This document shows, piece after piece, positions 48,401 to 57,998 of a stretch of 64,000 bases of DNA. Numbering within the stretch: position 1 is the first letter of the stretch; each line of letters starts with the position of its first letter. This stretch comes from Sinotaia quadrata (lineage: Eukaryota > Mollusca > Gastropoda > Architaenioglossa > Viviparidae). The notes below the pieces were generated by a model. It saw only the letters and a list, made by a program, of their open reading frames with translations, made no database searches and was not told where the DNA came from. The position numbers were made by a program, and so were the translations under genes. Where the stretch lies: contig CM054179.1 in NCBI GenBank assembly GCA_028829895.1, positions 41,120,617 to 41,184,616 of the forward strand, given 5' to 3'.

Positions 48401-51267
48401 AATATATATTTTATGAATTTTTAATTTCAGGCAATGAGATTCCCTCCAAAATCATACAACAAAGACTTGGAATCAGCAGAGGTATGAATTATGTGTCTGT
48501 ACCTAAATCACATTGGCTAAGAGAAATAACAAAATTAGAATATATGTGTTTCAGCTTGCGAAAACCCAGCTAAACTCGTTATAATTAATTCATTTTGCGC
48601 TACAGCCATTTGTGGTTGTAAATTTTTAAAAAACTAAATATTGGGATTACTTTAAAAATCACTTTATTAATCATGATTATAGCTTTTTAAAGCGTAAAAT
48701 GACTACTGGTGGAGTCAGTCTTTGTTCCAGCATCAGACTATTTCGTCCCTATTAACACTAGACTGTTTGCATGGTAGTTTTAGTGATCGGAGGTGCACAC
48801 ATGTGTGACCTTGAGTGAGAAGGCTCTTTGTTTCTATTTATAATACGTAGGACATGTGGCTGCTCATGAATTGGACACGGTTGCCTAAAATTCATTGTTA
48901 TGGTGCTTCTTCACCTGCTTCATTCCGAATTTGGCCGAGTGTTTTAAAAATTAATTTTAGGATTTAAACTTTATTCTTTTAGCGAGCAGTTATGATTTAT
49001 TTATGGTAGTGCAGAATCTGTCTGCAAAATAACGTTTTAACTGTGCAAAATTGTGCGATCTGGGGTGTAAATTAATTCGTTTTAGAAGCTAGTATTGAGT
49101 TGATACCAACCAGAAGTAAGCTTCGATGGCATGTACCACTCATGTGTCATCTGCTGCATTAGCTAGACTGCTGAACAGAAGTGTTTTAGACAATAATATT
49201 GACATTTCTGATGTAGCCTCATTGACAATGATGAAAACGTCTTTATATAACAGTACAAGCAAGCAGGTAAACAAAAACCAAAGACCGTCACTAACTTATA
49301 GCATCCATTGTTCTGAAATGAAAAAGTGAAACTTTGGCAATTCATAAAAAATTTCTTCAAAAACCTATATTATTCTAACTTAAAACAAGTAACTTTGCAA
49401 CAGGAAGTATAAAAAGTAACTGCAATGAATAGAAACTTAATATAAATTGACCTTTGACCGATGTGATAGAAAATTCACATACAAGAAATGAATGAACTTT
49501 TCTCCATTTGGAGCATTTCCGTTCAAATTTGGAGCAATAATATCTTTTCCATATTCAAGAGAGATTTCCTCCATCAAGTAGGCAGCACAAACACCTGAAT
49601 CCAGTTCAGTATCAGGCTCATAATCAAAATCAGAATTCGTTAGAACGATTTTCCTGAAGCAATTGTAATAACATAATTCATGAAAAATTCAAGATGGCAA
49701 TCAAGGATGCATCCTTTTTTTATGATTTTTTTAACATGAAATTATGAGCATAAAATAATAAAATATAACTTTCAAAAAAGATTAGTTATATAGATTACTG
49801 CTTAATTTTCATGAACAGCAGGTTTTTAAAGTAAAATGTTTAAAAAAAAATATTTTGTAGGTAATCTTTAAATGTTGTCCAAAAGTGGACTTCTGTGCTG
49901 CTGTTTGAAGAGAGTTAACCTTATCAATATTTTCAGCATAATGCTAGGCAGAATAAGGCATGAACAGTCCTTGTATGTGTTGTATCTTTGAAAGTTGTTA
50001 AGCTCACTTTGCCTACTAAGAGTGAGGCTGCTAGAATTGCATCTTTGGTCAAAGGCCTTGTATACTCAGTAGCAAAATGAATTTTCTTCATAAAATTTAA
50101 TATTATCTTCCTTAAAATATTAATTTATTATACAGTTTCATTTGAGTATTTAAAACTAGAACATTTCCCAGCAAAAGCAAAAGTATGGTAAATATTAATA
50201 CCCTAAAGGCAATGTATCTATTTTTTTCTTTTTTATCTTTTTTAAAATGATTTTATCATTTTCTTTTATATGAATGATGTAATATACCAGTTTAAAAAAC
50301 ACTTTTTATAGTTCATTTGTGCAACTCTGACTTTACCAGAACTTATAGTCTGATTAGCTTTATAAAAGTTAATAATTTTGCAATGCAACAACTGACAGAT
50401 ATGAAAATACATGTATTTTTTTTAATTAAGGAAGACTTTAGCTGTGTTTAAATACTTAAAAGTATACATTTCATTTGAGTCTTTGTTAAGAAAATCGTGT
50501 TGCCTGATGCCTTTTTCTATGGGATTTATTTACTAGTTAAGTAAAATCATTTTGTTAGGTAATACCAGTTCCAATAAACAATGTAGATTTTATTTCATGG
50601 TTGACAGGGTATTAAACACAAATTATTCAACTGCAACATAAGATTGCTTGCTTCTTCGAACGCTCTGAGCCTTGAGGACATTATTTAAAATTCTAGACAT
50701 ATGATGCACTTTTGAGGTTTTCCTGAATACTGCTTAATTAATTGGTTAATTATTTATGAGAAATGTATTTTTAGAACAACTCGTGCACTCCCTAGTTAAC
50801 ATTACTAGGGCCTTTGCCTTTTAAGAAAAATGTTAACTGTTGATAATGATTTATGACCAAGAGCTGGCTTGCTTGCAGTTATTGGTCTTAAGGTAGGTTT
50901 TAATGATACATTGTTCTAGTTTTATGTGAAATTTAAGATCATTGTGATAGTTTGTCATTTTAAAAAAGTTTTGTCCTTCATGGTTTTGAAAAGACGAAGC
51001 TTAATTTCAAAGTTTGCTTCTTGTGTTGCAATTCCTTGTTCAATAGTTCAACGAACAGATTTCTTTAGAGTTGAGGAGATCTGGTATGGTTATTATTGAA
51101 TGCTAATTTACTTGACAAGTTTGTTAGGTTATTACTGTTTTAGATTAAAAACATAGAAACTTAAAACTAATGCAGTTTTTGTTCCACAGGAGAGGAGGGA
51201 GAGAGAGCAACAGGAATTGGAGAGTGCCAAGGAGATAGCTGATGAAGATTTTGATGGATTTCCTTAG
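33321..51267 (+). CDS. PSMD3: 26S proteasome non-ATPase regulatory subunit 3 (Rpn3/PSMD3), ten exons, complete
   Basis: Rpn3 is a PCI-domain scaffold subunit of the lid of the 19S regulatory particle, which docks polyubiquitinated substrates on the 20S core in cytosol and nucleus. The exons are 33321-33450, 36356-36549, 37517-37788, 39712-39902, 41394-41497, 42990-43104, 46090-46313, 47407-47562, 48431-48481 and 51190-51267. They join through GT-AG introns into 1,515 nt, or 504 residues plus TAG; the human protein has 534. I see an acidic, lysine-rich N-terminus (1-43), a helical-repeat region, a PCI domain at roughly 255-435 with the conserved stretches [18 protein letters not shown] and [13 protein letters not shown], and the Rpn3 C-terminal block ([18 protein letters not shown]) ending in an acidic tail. 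The start is supported by an in-frame TGA at 33291-33293 and a good Kozak context (A at -3, G at +4). No frameshift or internal stop is seen, so the gene looks functional. Assignment rests on recalled family similarity; no search was run. Confidence 0.97.
34360..34776 (-). CDS. Unrecognised 138-codon open frame inside PSMD3 intron 1
   Basis: This is the longest ATG-started frame outside the conserved exons that does not lie in a tandem array. Its middle reads like ordinary protein (residues such as [20 protein letters not shown] and [19 protein letters not shown]), while the last 30 residues are AT-rich and hydrophobic, as in non-coding translation. I recognise no family. It could be a decayed retrocopy or transposon fragment, or chance. 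No promoter, splice site or polyA signal clearly supports it. Confidence 0.2.
   Translation of the reverse strand: MYYKYNVSLVTKYSTLWKFNFTKHALPQRTYNFALNALFTLEQWKNAVNETFESEQNEYDKMFSRQTLTAIAYEFGLAASRVDKIPRDSAHTLSDSLYDNNDYCKISSILCNFSEIFFVIQVIFFKVYFNCSVCLFII
35600..36006 (-). mobile_element. Fragment of the dispersed LTR-like repeat, inverted, in intron 1
   Basis: The reverse complement begins TGTGTGGCAGAGTAAATG and follows the 26904-28413 and 29485-31089 copies through the landmarks TTATATAAATTGTT, TTATGATGGTATTTTTGTAA and AACCAGTTCCAAC. It extends into a diverged part near 35613. It lacks the element's distal kilobase. Confidence 0.7.
36356..36549 (+). CDS. PSMD3: PSMD3 exon 2 (residues 44-108)
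   Basis: The acceptor is TTTCTAG|ACATTAG. The exon reads [20 protein letters not shown] and continues through a basic helical segment to QFLTD. The donor is GAT|GTAATT, phase 0. The open frame continues about 11 codons into the intron, but the next exon joins cleanly in phase 0 at 37517 and restores the family alignment, so I place the boundary at 36549. Confidence 0.88.
36550..37516 (+). other. PSMD3 intron 2
   Basis: This 967-bp GT-AG intron is AT-rich. I see no repeat array, transposon end or RNA gene in it. Confidence 0.8.
37517..37788 (+). CDS. PSMD3: PSMD3 exon 3 (residues 109-198 plus 2 nt)
   Basis: The acceptor TGTTTAG|GAGAAC opens with [15 protein letters not shown], the counterpart of the human stretch containing LQFRPRTGK. 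The exon continues through [20 protein letters not shown] and [23 protein letters not shown], which match the family closely. The donor is CGTGG|GTAAGT. Because this frame has no Met near its 5' end, a search for ATG-started frames truncates the exon. Confidence 0.93.
37789..39711 (+). other. PSMD3 intron 3
   Basis: This 1,923-bp GT-AG intron (GTAAGT...CAACAG) has a short CT run near 38426-38445 and otherwise only AT-rich sequence with no recognisable element. Confidence 0.8.
39712..39902 (+). CDS. PSMD3: PSMD3 exon 4 (residues 199-262 plus 1 nt)
   Basis: The acceptor CAACAG|ATTTC completes a split Gly codon and reads [19 protein letters not shown]. It continues through [20 protein letters not shown] to [11 protein letters not shown]. 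The donor is TATTTAG|GTGAGT at 39902/39903. The last 12 exonic bases and this donor form the first unit of a 52-bp tandem array that runs through the start of intron 4. Confidence 0.95.
39891..40376 (+). repeat. 52-bp tandem array that copies the exon 4 splice donor
   Basis: Nine units start at 39891, 39943, 39995, 40047, 40099, 40151, 40203, about 40255 and about 40315. The unit opens with TGTACTATTTAG|GTGAGT. In the first unit this is the last 12 bases of exon 4 plus the genuine donor. Units 2, 3, 4 and 7 keep TTTAG|GTGAGT exactly; unit 5 has GTGTGT, unit 6 has A at -1, and units 8 and 9 are disrupted. The array occupies the start of intron 4. Confidence 0.95.
40377..41393 (+). other. Remainder of PSMD3 intron 4
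   Basis: AT-rich sequence with a (CA)n(CT)n microsatellite at 41101-41140. The frame just upstream of exon 5 is open by chance. Confidence 0.75.
41101..41140. repeat. (CA)n(CT)n microsatellite
   Basis: A compound dinucleotide run, about 14 bp of CA followed by about 26 bp of CT, within PSMD3 intron 4. Confidence 0.95.
41394..41497 (+). CDS. PSMD3: PSMD3 exon 5 (residues 263-297)
   Basis: The acceptor CTGTCAG|GTCGC completes a Gly codon and reads [20 protein letters not shown] then [14 protein letters not shown], nearly the human sequence for this stretch. The donor is ACG|GTATGT, phase 0. The frame is also open upstream in the intron by chance. Confidence 0.95.
41498..42989 (+). other. PSMD3 intron 5
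   Basis: A 1,492-bp GT-AG intron. It holds a short degenerate tandem repeat at about 42300-42470 (recurring GTATTTTTGTACAACA, period about 35 bp, four units); the rest is unstructured AT-rich sequence. Confidence 0.75.
42990..43104 (+). CDS. PSMD3: PSMD3 exon 6 (residues 298-335 plus 1 nt)
   Basis: The acceptor TTGCAAG|GTTCAA reads [20 protein letters not shown] followed by [18 protein letters not shown], an early part of the PCI region. The donor is CAAG|GTAATT. The exon is too short and too Met-poor to stand out as an open frame; I placed it by family similarity and phase. Confidence 0.95.
43236..43813. repeat. Minisatellite of about 55-63 bp in PSMD3 intron 6
   Basis: About ten units share TTTTAGGAAAGACTCCTTC and CCATCAACTAATTGG. 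The last complete units (43550-43690) are near-identical at 63 bp; earlier ones are shorter and more diverged. The array is interrupted by the TTAA element at 43818 and resumes after it. Confidence 0.9.
43818..45247. mobile_element. 1,430-bp non-autonomous TTAA-flanked (piggyBac-like) transposon
   Basis: Terminal inverted repeats CCCGTTCGCCGGC and GCCGGCGAACGGG are immediately flanked by TTAA on both sides (43814-43817 and 45248-45251). That is the target signature of piggyBac elements, whose ends start with CC(C/T). Satellite sequence continues across the insertion: CTTCT before and GGGCTTCTT after match a sibling unit, so this is a clean insertion. Inside, 44412-44821 and 44822-45220 are a direct duplication (410-bp period) beginning CCACGAGGGTTCGGTTTGAG. 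There is no long open frame, so it cannot encode a transposase. The superfamily call rests on the TSD and termini only. Confidence 0.75.
45252..46089 (+). other. Distal PSMD3 intron 6
   Basis: AT-rich sequence with poly-T runs (45338-45355) and no recognised element. It ends in the polypyrimidine tract TTTTTCTTTTCCTTCCACAG of exon 7. Confidence 0.75.
46090..46313 (+). CDS. PSMD3: PSMD3 exon 7, PCI core (residues 336-410)
   Basis: The acceptor CTTCCACAG|CTGTG completes an Ala codon. The exon carries the most conserved part of the protein: [56 protein letters not shown] and [12 protein letters not shown]. The last three lie in the winged-helix half of the PCI domain. The donor is AAG|GTAAGT. 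The open frame continues into both flanking introns by chance. Confidence 0.97.
46314..47406 (+). other. PSMD3 intron 7
   Basis: A 1,093-bp GT-AG intron with no repeat array or transposon end that I can see. Confidence 0.8.
47407..47562 (+). CDS. PSMD3: PSMD3 exon 8 (residues 411-462)
   Basis: The acceptor TTCAAG|GCAATT reads [20 protein letters not shown], then [20 protein letters not shown] and [12 protein letters not shown]. This covers the end of the PCI domain and the start of the Rpn3 C-terminal region. The donor is AAG|GTAGGA, phase 0. Confidence 0.96.
47563..48430 (+). other. PSMD3 intron 8
   Basis: An 868-bp GT-AG intron of AT-rich, unstructured sequence. Confidence 0.8.
48431..48481 (+). 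CDS. PSMD3: PSMD3 exon 9, 51-nt micro-exon (residues 463-479)
   Basis: The acceptor TTAATTTCAG|GCAATG and donor GAG|GTATGA enclose 17 codons reading [17 protein letters not shown], essentially identical to the mammalian C-terminal block. Both junctions are phase 0, so skipping would keep the frame but remove this invariant motif. Confidence 0.95.
48482..51189 (+). other. PSMD3 intron 9
   Basis: A 2,708-bp GT-AG intron. I see no tandem array, transposon terminus or convincing coding sequence in it. Confidence 0.75.
51190..51267 (+). CDS. PSMD3: PSMD3 exon 10 (residues 480-504 and stop)
   Basis: The acceptor GTTCCACAG|GAGAGG reads [20 protein letters not shown] then FDGFP and TAG at 51265-51267. 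The charged helix and acidic Phe-Pro end match the family C-terminus (human ends in ...DDDDSFP). Intron 9, at 2,708 bp, is one of the longest in the gene. Confidence 0.96.
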   Translation, partial: ERREREQQELESAKEIADEDFDGFP

Positions 51268-51430
51268 CTAAGAAAGCAATGTCTATGCTCATATATCTAG
51301 TTAGAGAGGGTGAACATTCACAGCAGAAATTGTATGAAAGACGGCATAAATTTAGCTTGACATTTTGTAGGCAGTAATAAAGTCTATGTTGGAGTACAAT
51401 AAAATTGTTTTATTGTGGTTAATAAATTGC
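51268..51430 (+). promoter_or_regulatory. PSMD3: PSMD3 3' UTR with polyadenylation signals
   Basis: AATAAA hexamers occur at 51376-51381, 51398-51403 and 51421-51426, about 110-160 bp after the stop. T/G-rich sequence follows the second one. Cleavage is most likely between about 51,395 and 51,440. Longer isoforms using later AATAAA motifs cannot be excluded. Confidence 0.7.
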
Positions 51431-52780
51431 TGTTCAAGATTTACTGCAATTTTTTAGCTGTAGCCATTGGTAAGCAGCATATATATACTTGCACACACCT
51501 GCACATATATTAATATGTGTTTTTTAAAGTGAGATAAAGCAGAAGTTGTTTCGGCCCTGGTGTAAAAAGAAAAATATATATGCCAGTCTGTATAGTGGAT
51601 TACTTGTTAACCATTGCATGTTTTAATTGACATTTTAAGGTTGGCTGTGAATTTGAAAGACAATTAATTTATCCACTGTAGTTTCTTTTTGTTTGAAATT
51701 AAAGAGATTTGAAGGTGCTGTGACTTTACTGTCATTGATTGTAGTTGACATTATTATACATAAATGTTTTAGTCTTGACAAGGGAGTGCTCTTATTGGTC
51801 TCCCCGTGCAGCCTCATTTTCTTTGTTGTACCTACAGCAATGTATATGTGACATGCCACCACAATGAGTCGCTGTGCAGCTGATTTCAGTTCCTATCAGT
51901 AGTTAAATTAGGCAAGATGGTAACAAGGTTGATTTTGAGATTTCTCATGATTTTCAGAGTTTAACATCTATAAGAATTTGTAATATTTTGGCTATGTTCA
52001 ACTTCTAACTATTAAAATTAAGCATTTTGAAAGACAACCATGCTTGTTTTGTTTTTTTGAAAGAAGTCAAAAATGCCCTGCTCTAAGAATTATTTCCCCC
52101 TTTACTCTGAATTGACCTGGCTATAATTATGAATCACTGGGAAATTATGACTCTCTAGTGTTTAGATTTATGTGCATTTCTTTGGGTGATGTAAAAATAA
52201 TTGTCCAACAAAACCTCAGAAAATAAGGTAAAAAATGTAAACAGTGTGTCACTGAGATGAGTTGCTGTTTCAGTGACTTGTGAGAATAGTCACAGGACAT
52301 CGAATACTGAGTTTATGTTGGTGCATATAATGCCACAAAAGACTCACAATGATGAAGATGGGATTGTAGTAGATACACTTGTGTTTACCATTGATTTAGT
52401 TAATACCATGAAAATCAAATCAAATATCACATTTTACTATTTATTGTTTAGTGCTGCAAATTTGATCATTTGTATTATACTTCTATCTCTAGTAGGTGTA
52501 CTTACATTTTTATCAGAGTGCACATATTTCCTTTTGTTTTCAATCTTCAAATAAATAGTTTCAGATATTGCAGAAAACTTTGGAGTCTATTTTTCATTAG
52601 TGTTGTCTGTTTGTGCCAAAAGTGGTTGCTAAAACAAATTAGCTGTTGATTGTTAACCAACTGTTTTCGTCTTTTTTCTATATGAAGATCCATGGGATAC
52701 CTGTCAACAATTGCTGAGTGGCTAATTTTCTTATAACTCATGCCAATAAAAAGCACTTGTCTATGGTTTCTACTGATAGT
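51431..52780. other. Sequence downstream of PSMD3
   Basis: AT-rich sequence, with further AATAAA motifs near 52550 that could serve longer 3' UTR forms. No gene is recognised. Confidence 0.5.
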
Positions 52781-53007
52781 AATAGTTGAAAATGTCGGAA
52801 AACTGACTTAGACTCATTTGCGGTGACAAGTCACATTTATTAACACTGTAAACATAATAATAGTTGAAAATGTCTTAAAACTGACTTAGACTCATTTGCG
52901 GTGACAAGTCACATTTATTAAAACTGTAAACATAATAATAGTTGAAAATGTCCGAAAACTGACTTAGACTAATTTGCGGTGACAAGTCACATTTATTATG
53001 TAAACAT
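52781..53007. repeat. 78-bp tandem repeat, about three units
   Basis: AATAGTTGAAAATGTC recurs at 52781, 52859 and 52937, each followed by ACTGACTTAGACTCATTTGC and GGTGACAAGTCACATTTATT. Units are about 95% alike by eye, so the duplication looks recent. Each carries the palindrome GTGACAAGTCAC. Confidence 0.95.
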
Positions 53008-55409
53008 AACTACAATTTGTTACATTTTTTTACTGAAAATTCTGCTACATTATGTGAATGTTACAACAAATACAGATAAAAGACAGGAATGCAACCAACT
53101 TAGTTATCAATTTGCTTTCCTATTGCTTAACAGATTTGAAGAAAGCATTTGAATTAATTAAACAACAGCTGTTTTGCTCTCATTAGAATGTTTATAGGAA
53201 AGGTTCTTTTATTTTGCATCTGTTTTTATTTTTTGGTGGTAATTAAATTATAACTCAAGCAATAACCACAATCAATATGTCTGACTTTGTTAGCCCTTAC
53301 TTTTTTCAAATCTGTTATCTACATATCGATCTTTTTAATTTTTTCACCACCTGGCTGACATACACAAATGTTCAGAAGTTGTAAGCTTGCATTTTGAAAT
53401 TATCTTGTAATATTTTTAAAAGTATAAAAATTATTGTATCAAACATTGAAAGCAGTAGGTTGATGTATATTTGTCTGCTGAAAACTTGTGTTTTGTGAAA
53501 TCCTCCTTTACTGCAACAAGAAAACAACTAAAGATTGTAAATTACAGTGTTTTTAAGATTTGAAGAATTTTTTCTGAAATTTTAATTAACTGATCTCTCT
53601 TTTAAAAATCCTGCTTTCCTCCATTAGGCATTTTGTCATACCATTAAGATTTCCACACAGCATACTTGTAAAAGCAGCCTTTATCATTTATTTCTTTTAT
53701 AGTTTGACTTGTGTGTGGACATGATATTTTGATAAATTCTTTTTAGTGATTCTTGTGTTTTAAAGAGAATAAATGTTTCATTCTCTTTTTTTTTTTTCCA
53801 TTTTGAATGTTGGGTATTTGCAAAATTTGTTAATGGTATACTTGGGTGAGTGGTCCTGACTCTTTTGTGTGTGTGATGGTATAAGTAGGTATTGAAAGAG
53901 GGAGGTAAATTGTGCAGCCCATTCTACTTTTGTTGACTGCTGTGCATGAAATGTTACAAGTTAATATTGGAGTGAGTGTGAGGAATAACCAATGTTAAAT
54001 GATAGTTTGCTAAGTTGAAGGAATAACTCTTGTTTAATATATTGGCAGTGGGTAAGCTTGACCCAAAACACATTCTGGCAATGATTAATATTGGAATCAT
54101 TTGGACCAGTAACTCATATTGTATATAATTGCAATGATTAATGTTAGAGTAAACTTGACTCATGTATCAACAATGGTTAATATTGGAGGACCAATAACTG
54201 ATATTAGAGTAGTAAATTTAAATTATTCAGTTCAAATGTAAAATCACTGGGTTTTTTTCAAATTTTGCTGGGGGTGGGGAATTATTGTACTATGAAAATC
54301 TTTTTCTATCTTTAAAAAAGTGGATTGACATGATCAGTCATGTGTTTCTGACAGTGAAGTATGTGTCATTGTTTACAAAATAAGATTGTGAAGATTTTCA
54401 AAAGCTTTTATAACTTTCTTTTTGACGTCCTTCAGTATCTGTCAGTGTAGTAACTGACCTCTTTACAGTGAGCCCTCTGTCTAAGCAACATATGCATTAC
54501 TCAAGACCTTCATGTAAATAAAAATTATGTCATTGGATAGGATTTTCTCACTGAAATACATGTTGAAAAGTTGAAACACAGGAGAACTTAGAATTGACAT
54601 CTATACAGCATGACTAACATGAGACTGAATTTGTGGGAATTGGCATCACTTGGGTAATAAGTCATCATCTTGCTCTTGGATCAACTCTTAGATTTTTTTT
54701 GCATAAATTCAAGTTTCGTGTGCAAGTAAAATGAAAATGCCAAAATACTAGGTTGCATAAATTTGAATTCGCATAAACAGAGAGGGCTCACTATATTCTT
54801 TTTTGCGAAATTATTTTTCATACAAGTTTTCAGGTAAGAGAGTGGACATATTTTATATTTTAAATTAAAACTTGCATGCAATAGCTAAAATGAACTTTAC
54901 ACCTTATGCTGTATGTAACTCCAGTCATAACTAATACTTTCTAATTTATGTTAATAATTGGAACCTCTGTAAATGTAAACACATTCTGCAGTGAAACTAT
55001 TCTTGTAACACACGTTTATGGTGTGTCAGTGTGAACTTCCCGCAAAAAGTGGAATGTGCTTAGGATTCATGCCAGAAACGACATGAAAAAGTTATTCCTA
55101 TAGCCAGCTCTCTCTTTTGCAATGACTTATACTCTCTTATTTGTGCATCAAATTCATTGGTGACTAACTTTCACTGTCTTATTTGTGACTGTTTCTTTGT
55201 TGAGGTATCAGTACATGTAAATGTAGCCTGACATTATCTTCTCTGGTGTCATCATTGAGGTATCAGTACATGTAAATGTGGCCTGGCATTGTTATCTTTT
55301 CTGGTGTTAGCATTGTGGTTTCATAGCCTCACACTTCCATGCTCTTCGATGTTTAGAGATCAGTTATGGTGAGTGAAAGGTCATCATATCCATACACTTC
55401 TGCATAGAC
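53008..55409. other. Intergenic sequence, no gene seen
   Basis: A 50-55-bp near-duplication lies at about 55203-55310 (GAGGTATCAGTACATGTAAA twice). A diffuse repeat of GGTTAATATTGGA lies at 53960-54200. No coding feature is seen. Confidence 0.5.
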
Positions 55410-55564
55410 CAGGGAGGTCCAATTTATTTAACCCAAGGGTCACATAAAACAAAAATGTAAAGTTTCATGGGCCATTCAAGATATAAAAAAAATAATTATA
55501 CCATATATTTTTTGTATGAACACAGGCTACATTTGGCCAGCGGGACTGCAGTTGGACCGTGCTG
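55410..55564. mobile_element. Short hAT-like MITE
   Basis: The ends CAGGGAGGTCCAA and (reverse complement) CAGCACGGTCCAA resemble hAT termini. Possible imperfect 8-bp flanks are GCATAGAC and ATAAAGAC. The body of 155 bp contains GGGCCATTC and GGCCAGCGGG, as in the 'unmatched purine' hAT MITE style of 16497-16849. Confidence 0.5.
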
Positions 55565-55864
55565 ATAAAGACTGCATCTACAAAATGAATGGTGCAAATT
55601 ATTTTTTAAAAGTTAACCATTGATTTGGCTGTAGTTAAAAAAAAAATAGTGAATGACATTGCATGTCATGACGATAATTACATAAATAGAATTTTTCAAA
55701 ATAAATGTAAATGTTAGATTACACATAAATTAAGGGGGATTATGGGGAGAAGTTCCAGATACACAACAAATATTTTCCCAACCATTTCCAGAATTTCCCA
55801 GGTACATTCCATCATGAGTTATTTACCCTGATGGCTGATAATAGATGAGGTCGTGCGAGCGACC
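55565..55864. other. Intergenic sequence, no gene seen
   Basis: AT-rich flank of the short hAT-like element; nothing recognised. Confidence 0.5.
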
Positions 55865-57336
55865 TAGTTAGTATAAAACTCGCGCCCTGAATCCCAGTGA
55901 AAGGAGGAAGGCCTCACAGGAATCCACCAAAAACTGAAAACATCGCCAAGATGTCCAAGTTTTACAGCAATCCCTGCGGGGCGAATAGAGAGCGGAATCA
56001 TCATCATCATAAAGAAGGCGGCTTCGGTCCCCCCACCGACAGAGGGCGGTTGCGGGGGTGCGCCAAACTGGTGCAACCTGTTTCACCCCCTTCCGCCAGC
56101 CCTCCTGCCCTCCACCTCAGACGCACCGCGAGGCTGTGGGGATCCCCAGAAGCAGACCAAGACTGAGAACATCGTAAAGATGAAAGGTCTATTGCGGCTT
56201 CTGGGGTGAGTGTGAGCGTAACATATGTCAGTTTCACATACTCGCAGCACTATGGACCAAACAACCAGTACAACGGCAACCGATGGTGGGCACCTACCTA
56301 CCGGCCAAACGGGAACCGATGGAATATAAACATAAGCCTAAAGCTAGGAAACCCAGCTACTCCGAGGACAGTTGCATCTCGGGTGAAAGTACCTCAGTAA
56401 TCTCAAACTAGGCGAGAAATCGCCCGCGGCCTTGCAACTGTCCGAAACGGAGCTAGTCTTTTTTTTTTTTTTTTTTAAAATTAAATAAACTTCAACAACA
56501 GGCAAGCCACTGGAGTAGAACACCAACGCCAACATTTACAATGGCAACAGCACACCACCACACCATCTACTCTCCCTGAATTCCAGAGAAGGGAGGAAGT
56601 CCTGAGGAGCAATCCAAGACCGAGAACTCTAAGGATGAAAAGGTCTACTGTGGCGCCTGTGAGGAAAGAAATCAACTAGAAAAAAAACAACTAAAAAGAC
56701 AAACCCGTCAATTTAAAACAAATCTGCTGTTAAAACGTGCCATGTAATGACCAGTAAGGAATGATTGCAAACGAAAATACAGAGAAGAGATAAAGAAAAA
56801 AATTAAAATGCGCGACTGGTGTACATACCAACCGATCGGCAATTGACTCGCTTCTGATAGCGTCACCATGTGAGTTACTTCCCCTCTACGCTTTATCCGT
56901 TTATCATCTCTTCCGTATATAAAATTTGACGGTTCGACCATAGTGCACACTCCCACCAACGGAGGGTGGTTGAGGGTGTGCGCCAAACTGGTGCTACCTG
57001 TTTCACCCCCTTCCGCCAGCCCTCCCGCCCTCCACCTCAGACAACCGCGAGGCTGTCGGGATCTCCCAGAAGGAGACCAAGACCGAGAACATCGAGAAGA
57101 TGAAAGGTCTCTTGCGGCTTCTGGGGTGAGTGTGAGCGGAACAACAATCATAGAGCATCACCACCAAAGGAGGACGGTTGAGGGTGTGCGCCAAACCGGT
57201 GCGACATTCCTTACCCCTTTCCGTCAGCCTTCTCCTCAATTGTGGGGCGGTGGTCCCATTGAGACACTCCAGATCAGATAATGTCTTTGACGAAATGATC
57301 AACGCAAGCTCCAGTGGTGACGTGAAACTGCTATGC

Positions 57337-57338
<2 letters not shown>

Positions 57339-57383
<45 letters not shown>

Positions 57384-57402
57384 GCCACCACCACCACCAC
57401 CA
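57339..57402. repeat. (AC)n(CCA)n microsatellite
   Basis: About 44 bp of AC followed by a CCA run. Confidence 0.97.
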
Positions 57403-57876
57403 TAGAGCATTGTTTTATACTAATGATAGTTGAAAGGTAAAGCGATAAGGGCATACTTTAGTAGTGTCATAGAAATGACATTTTCTTTTTACAATACCTG
57501 ACAGGGCTAGTTTTTTTTTTCTTTTTCAACTTATGGCTCCAGATACATTTACTGCTTCTATACTTTTGTTTCCTTCTTTTCGGCCCGTGTAGGTGTGACC
57601 AGCGGTAATCTAGGAGTGGGTGGGTCTTCTTCTATGATTGGGTTGATGGCAGCTTCCGGCCTGAGCAAAGTAGAGGGTGGGGTGACTATTTATATTATAT
57701 TATCTTATTGCATACGTAAATTGTTTAACCGAGTACCAGTTTTGGCTTAAGAAATTATGTCGAAAGGGCGTGCTTGGACAAAAAGATCTGTATATTACTT
57801 TTTACAAACTCCGTGTCTGGTAGACGGCATTTGCACAATGCAAAGTTTATAGTAGTTTCCATGCATCTCATTTCTT

Positions 57877-57998
57877 TTCATAATTCACTATTTCCTGATG
57901 TTTAATATTGACATTACCTTTTGTTTAGCCCCATTCTTTCATAATTCACTATTTCCTGATATTTAATATGGGTATTACCTTTTGTTTCGCCCTGTTCT
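57877..57998. repeat. 61-bp direct duplication
   Basis: TTCATAATTCACTATTTCCT begins both copies, at 57877 and 57938; they differ at about seven positions. Confidence 0.93.
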
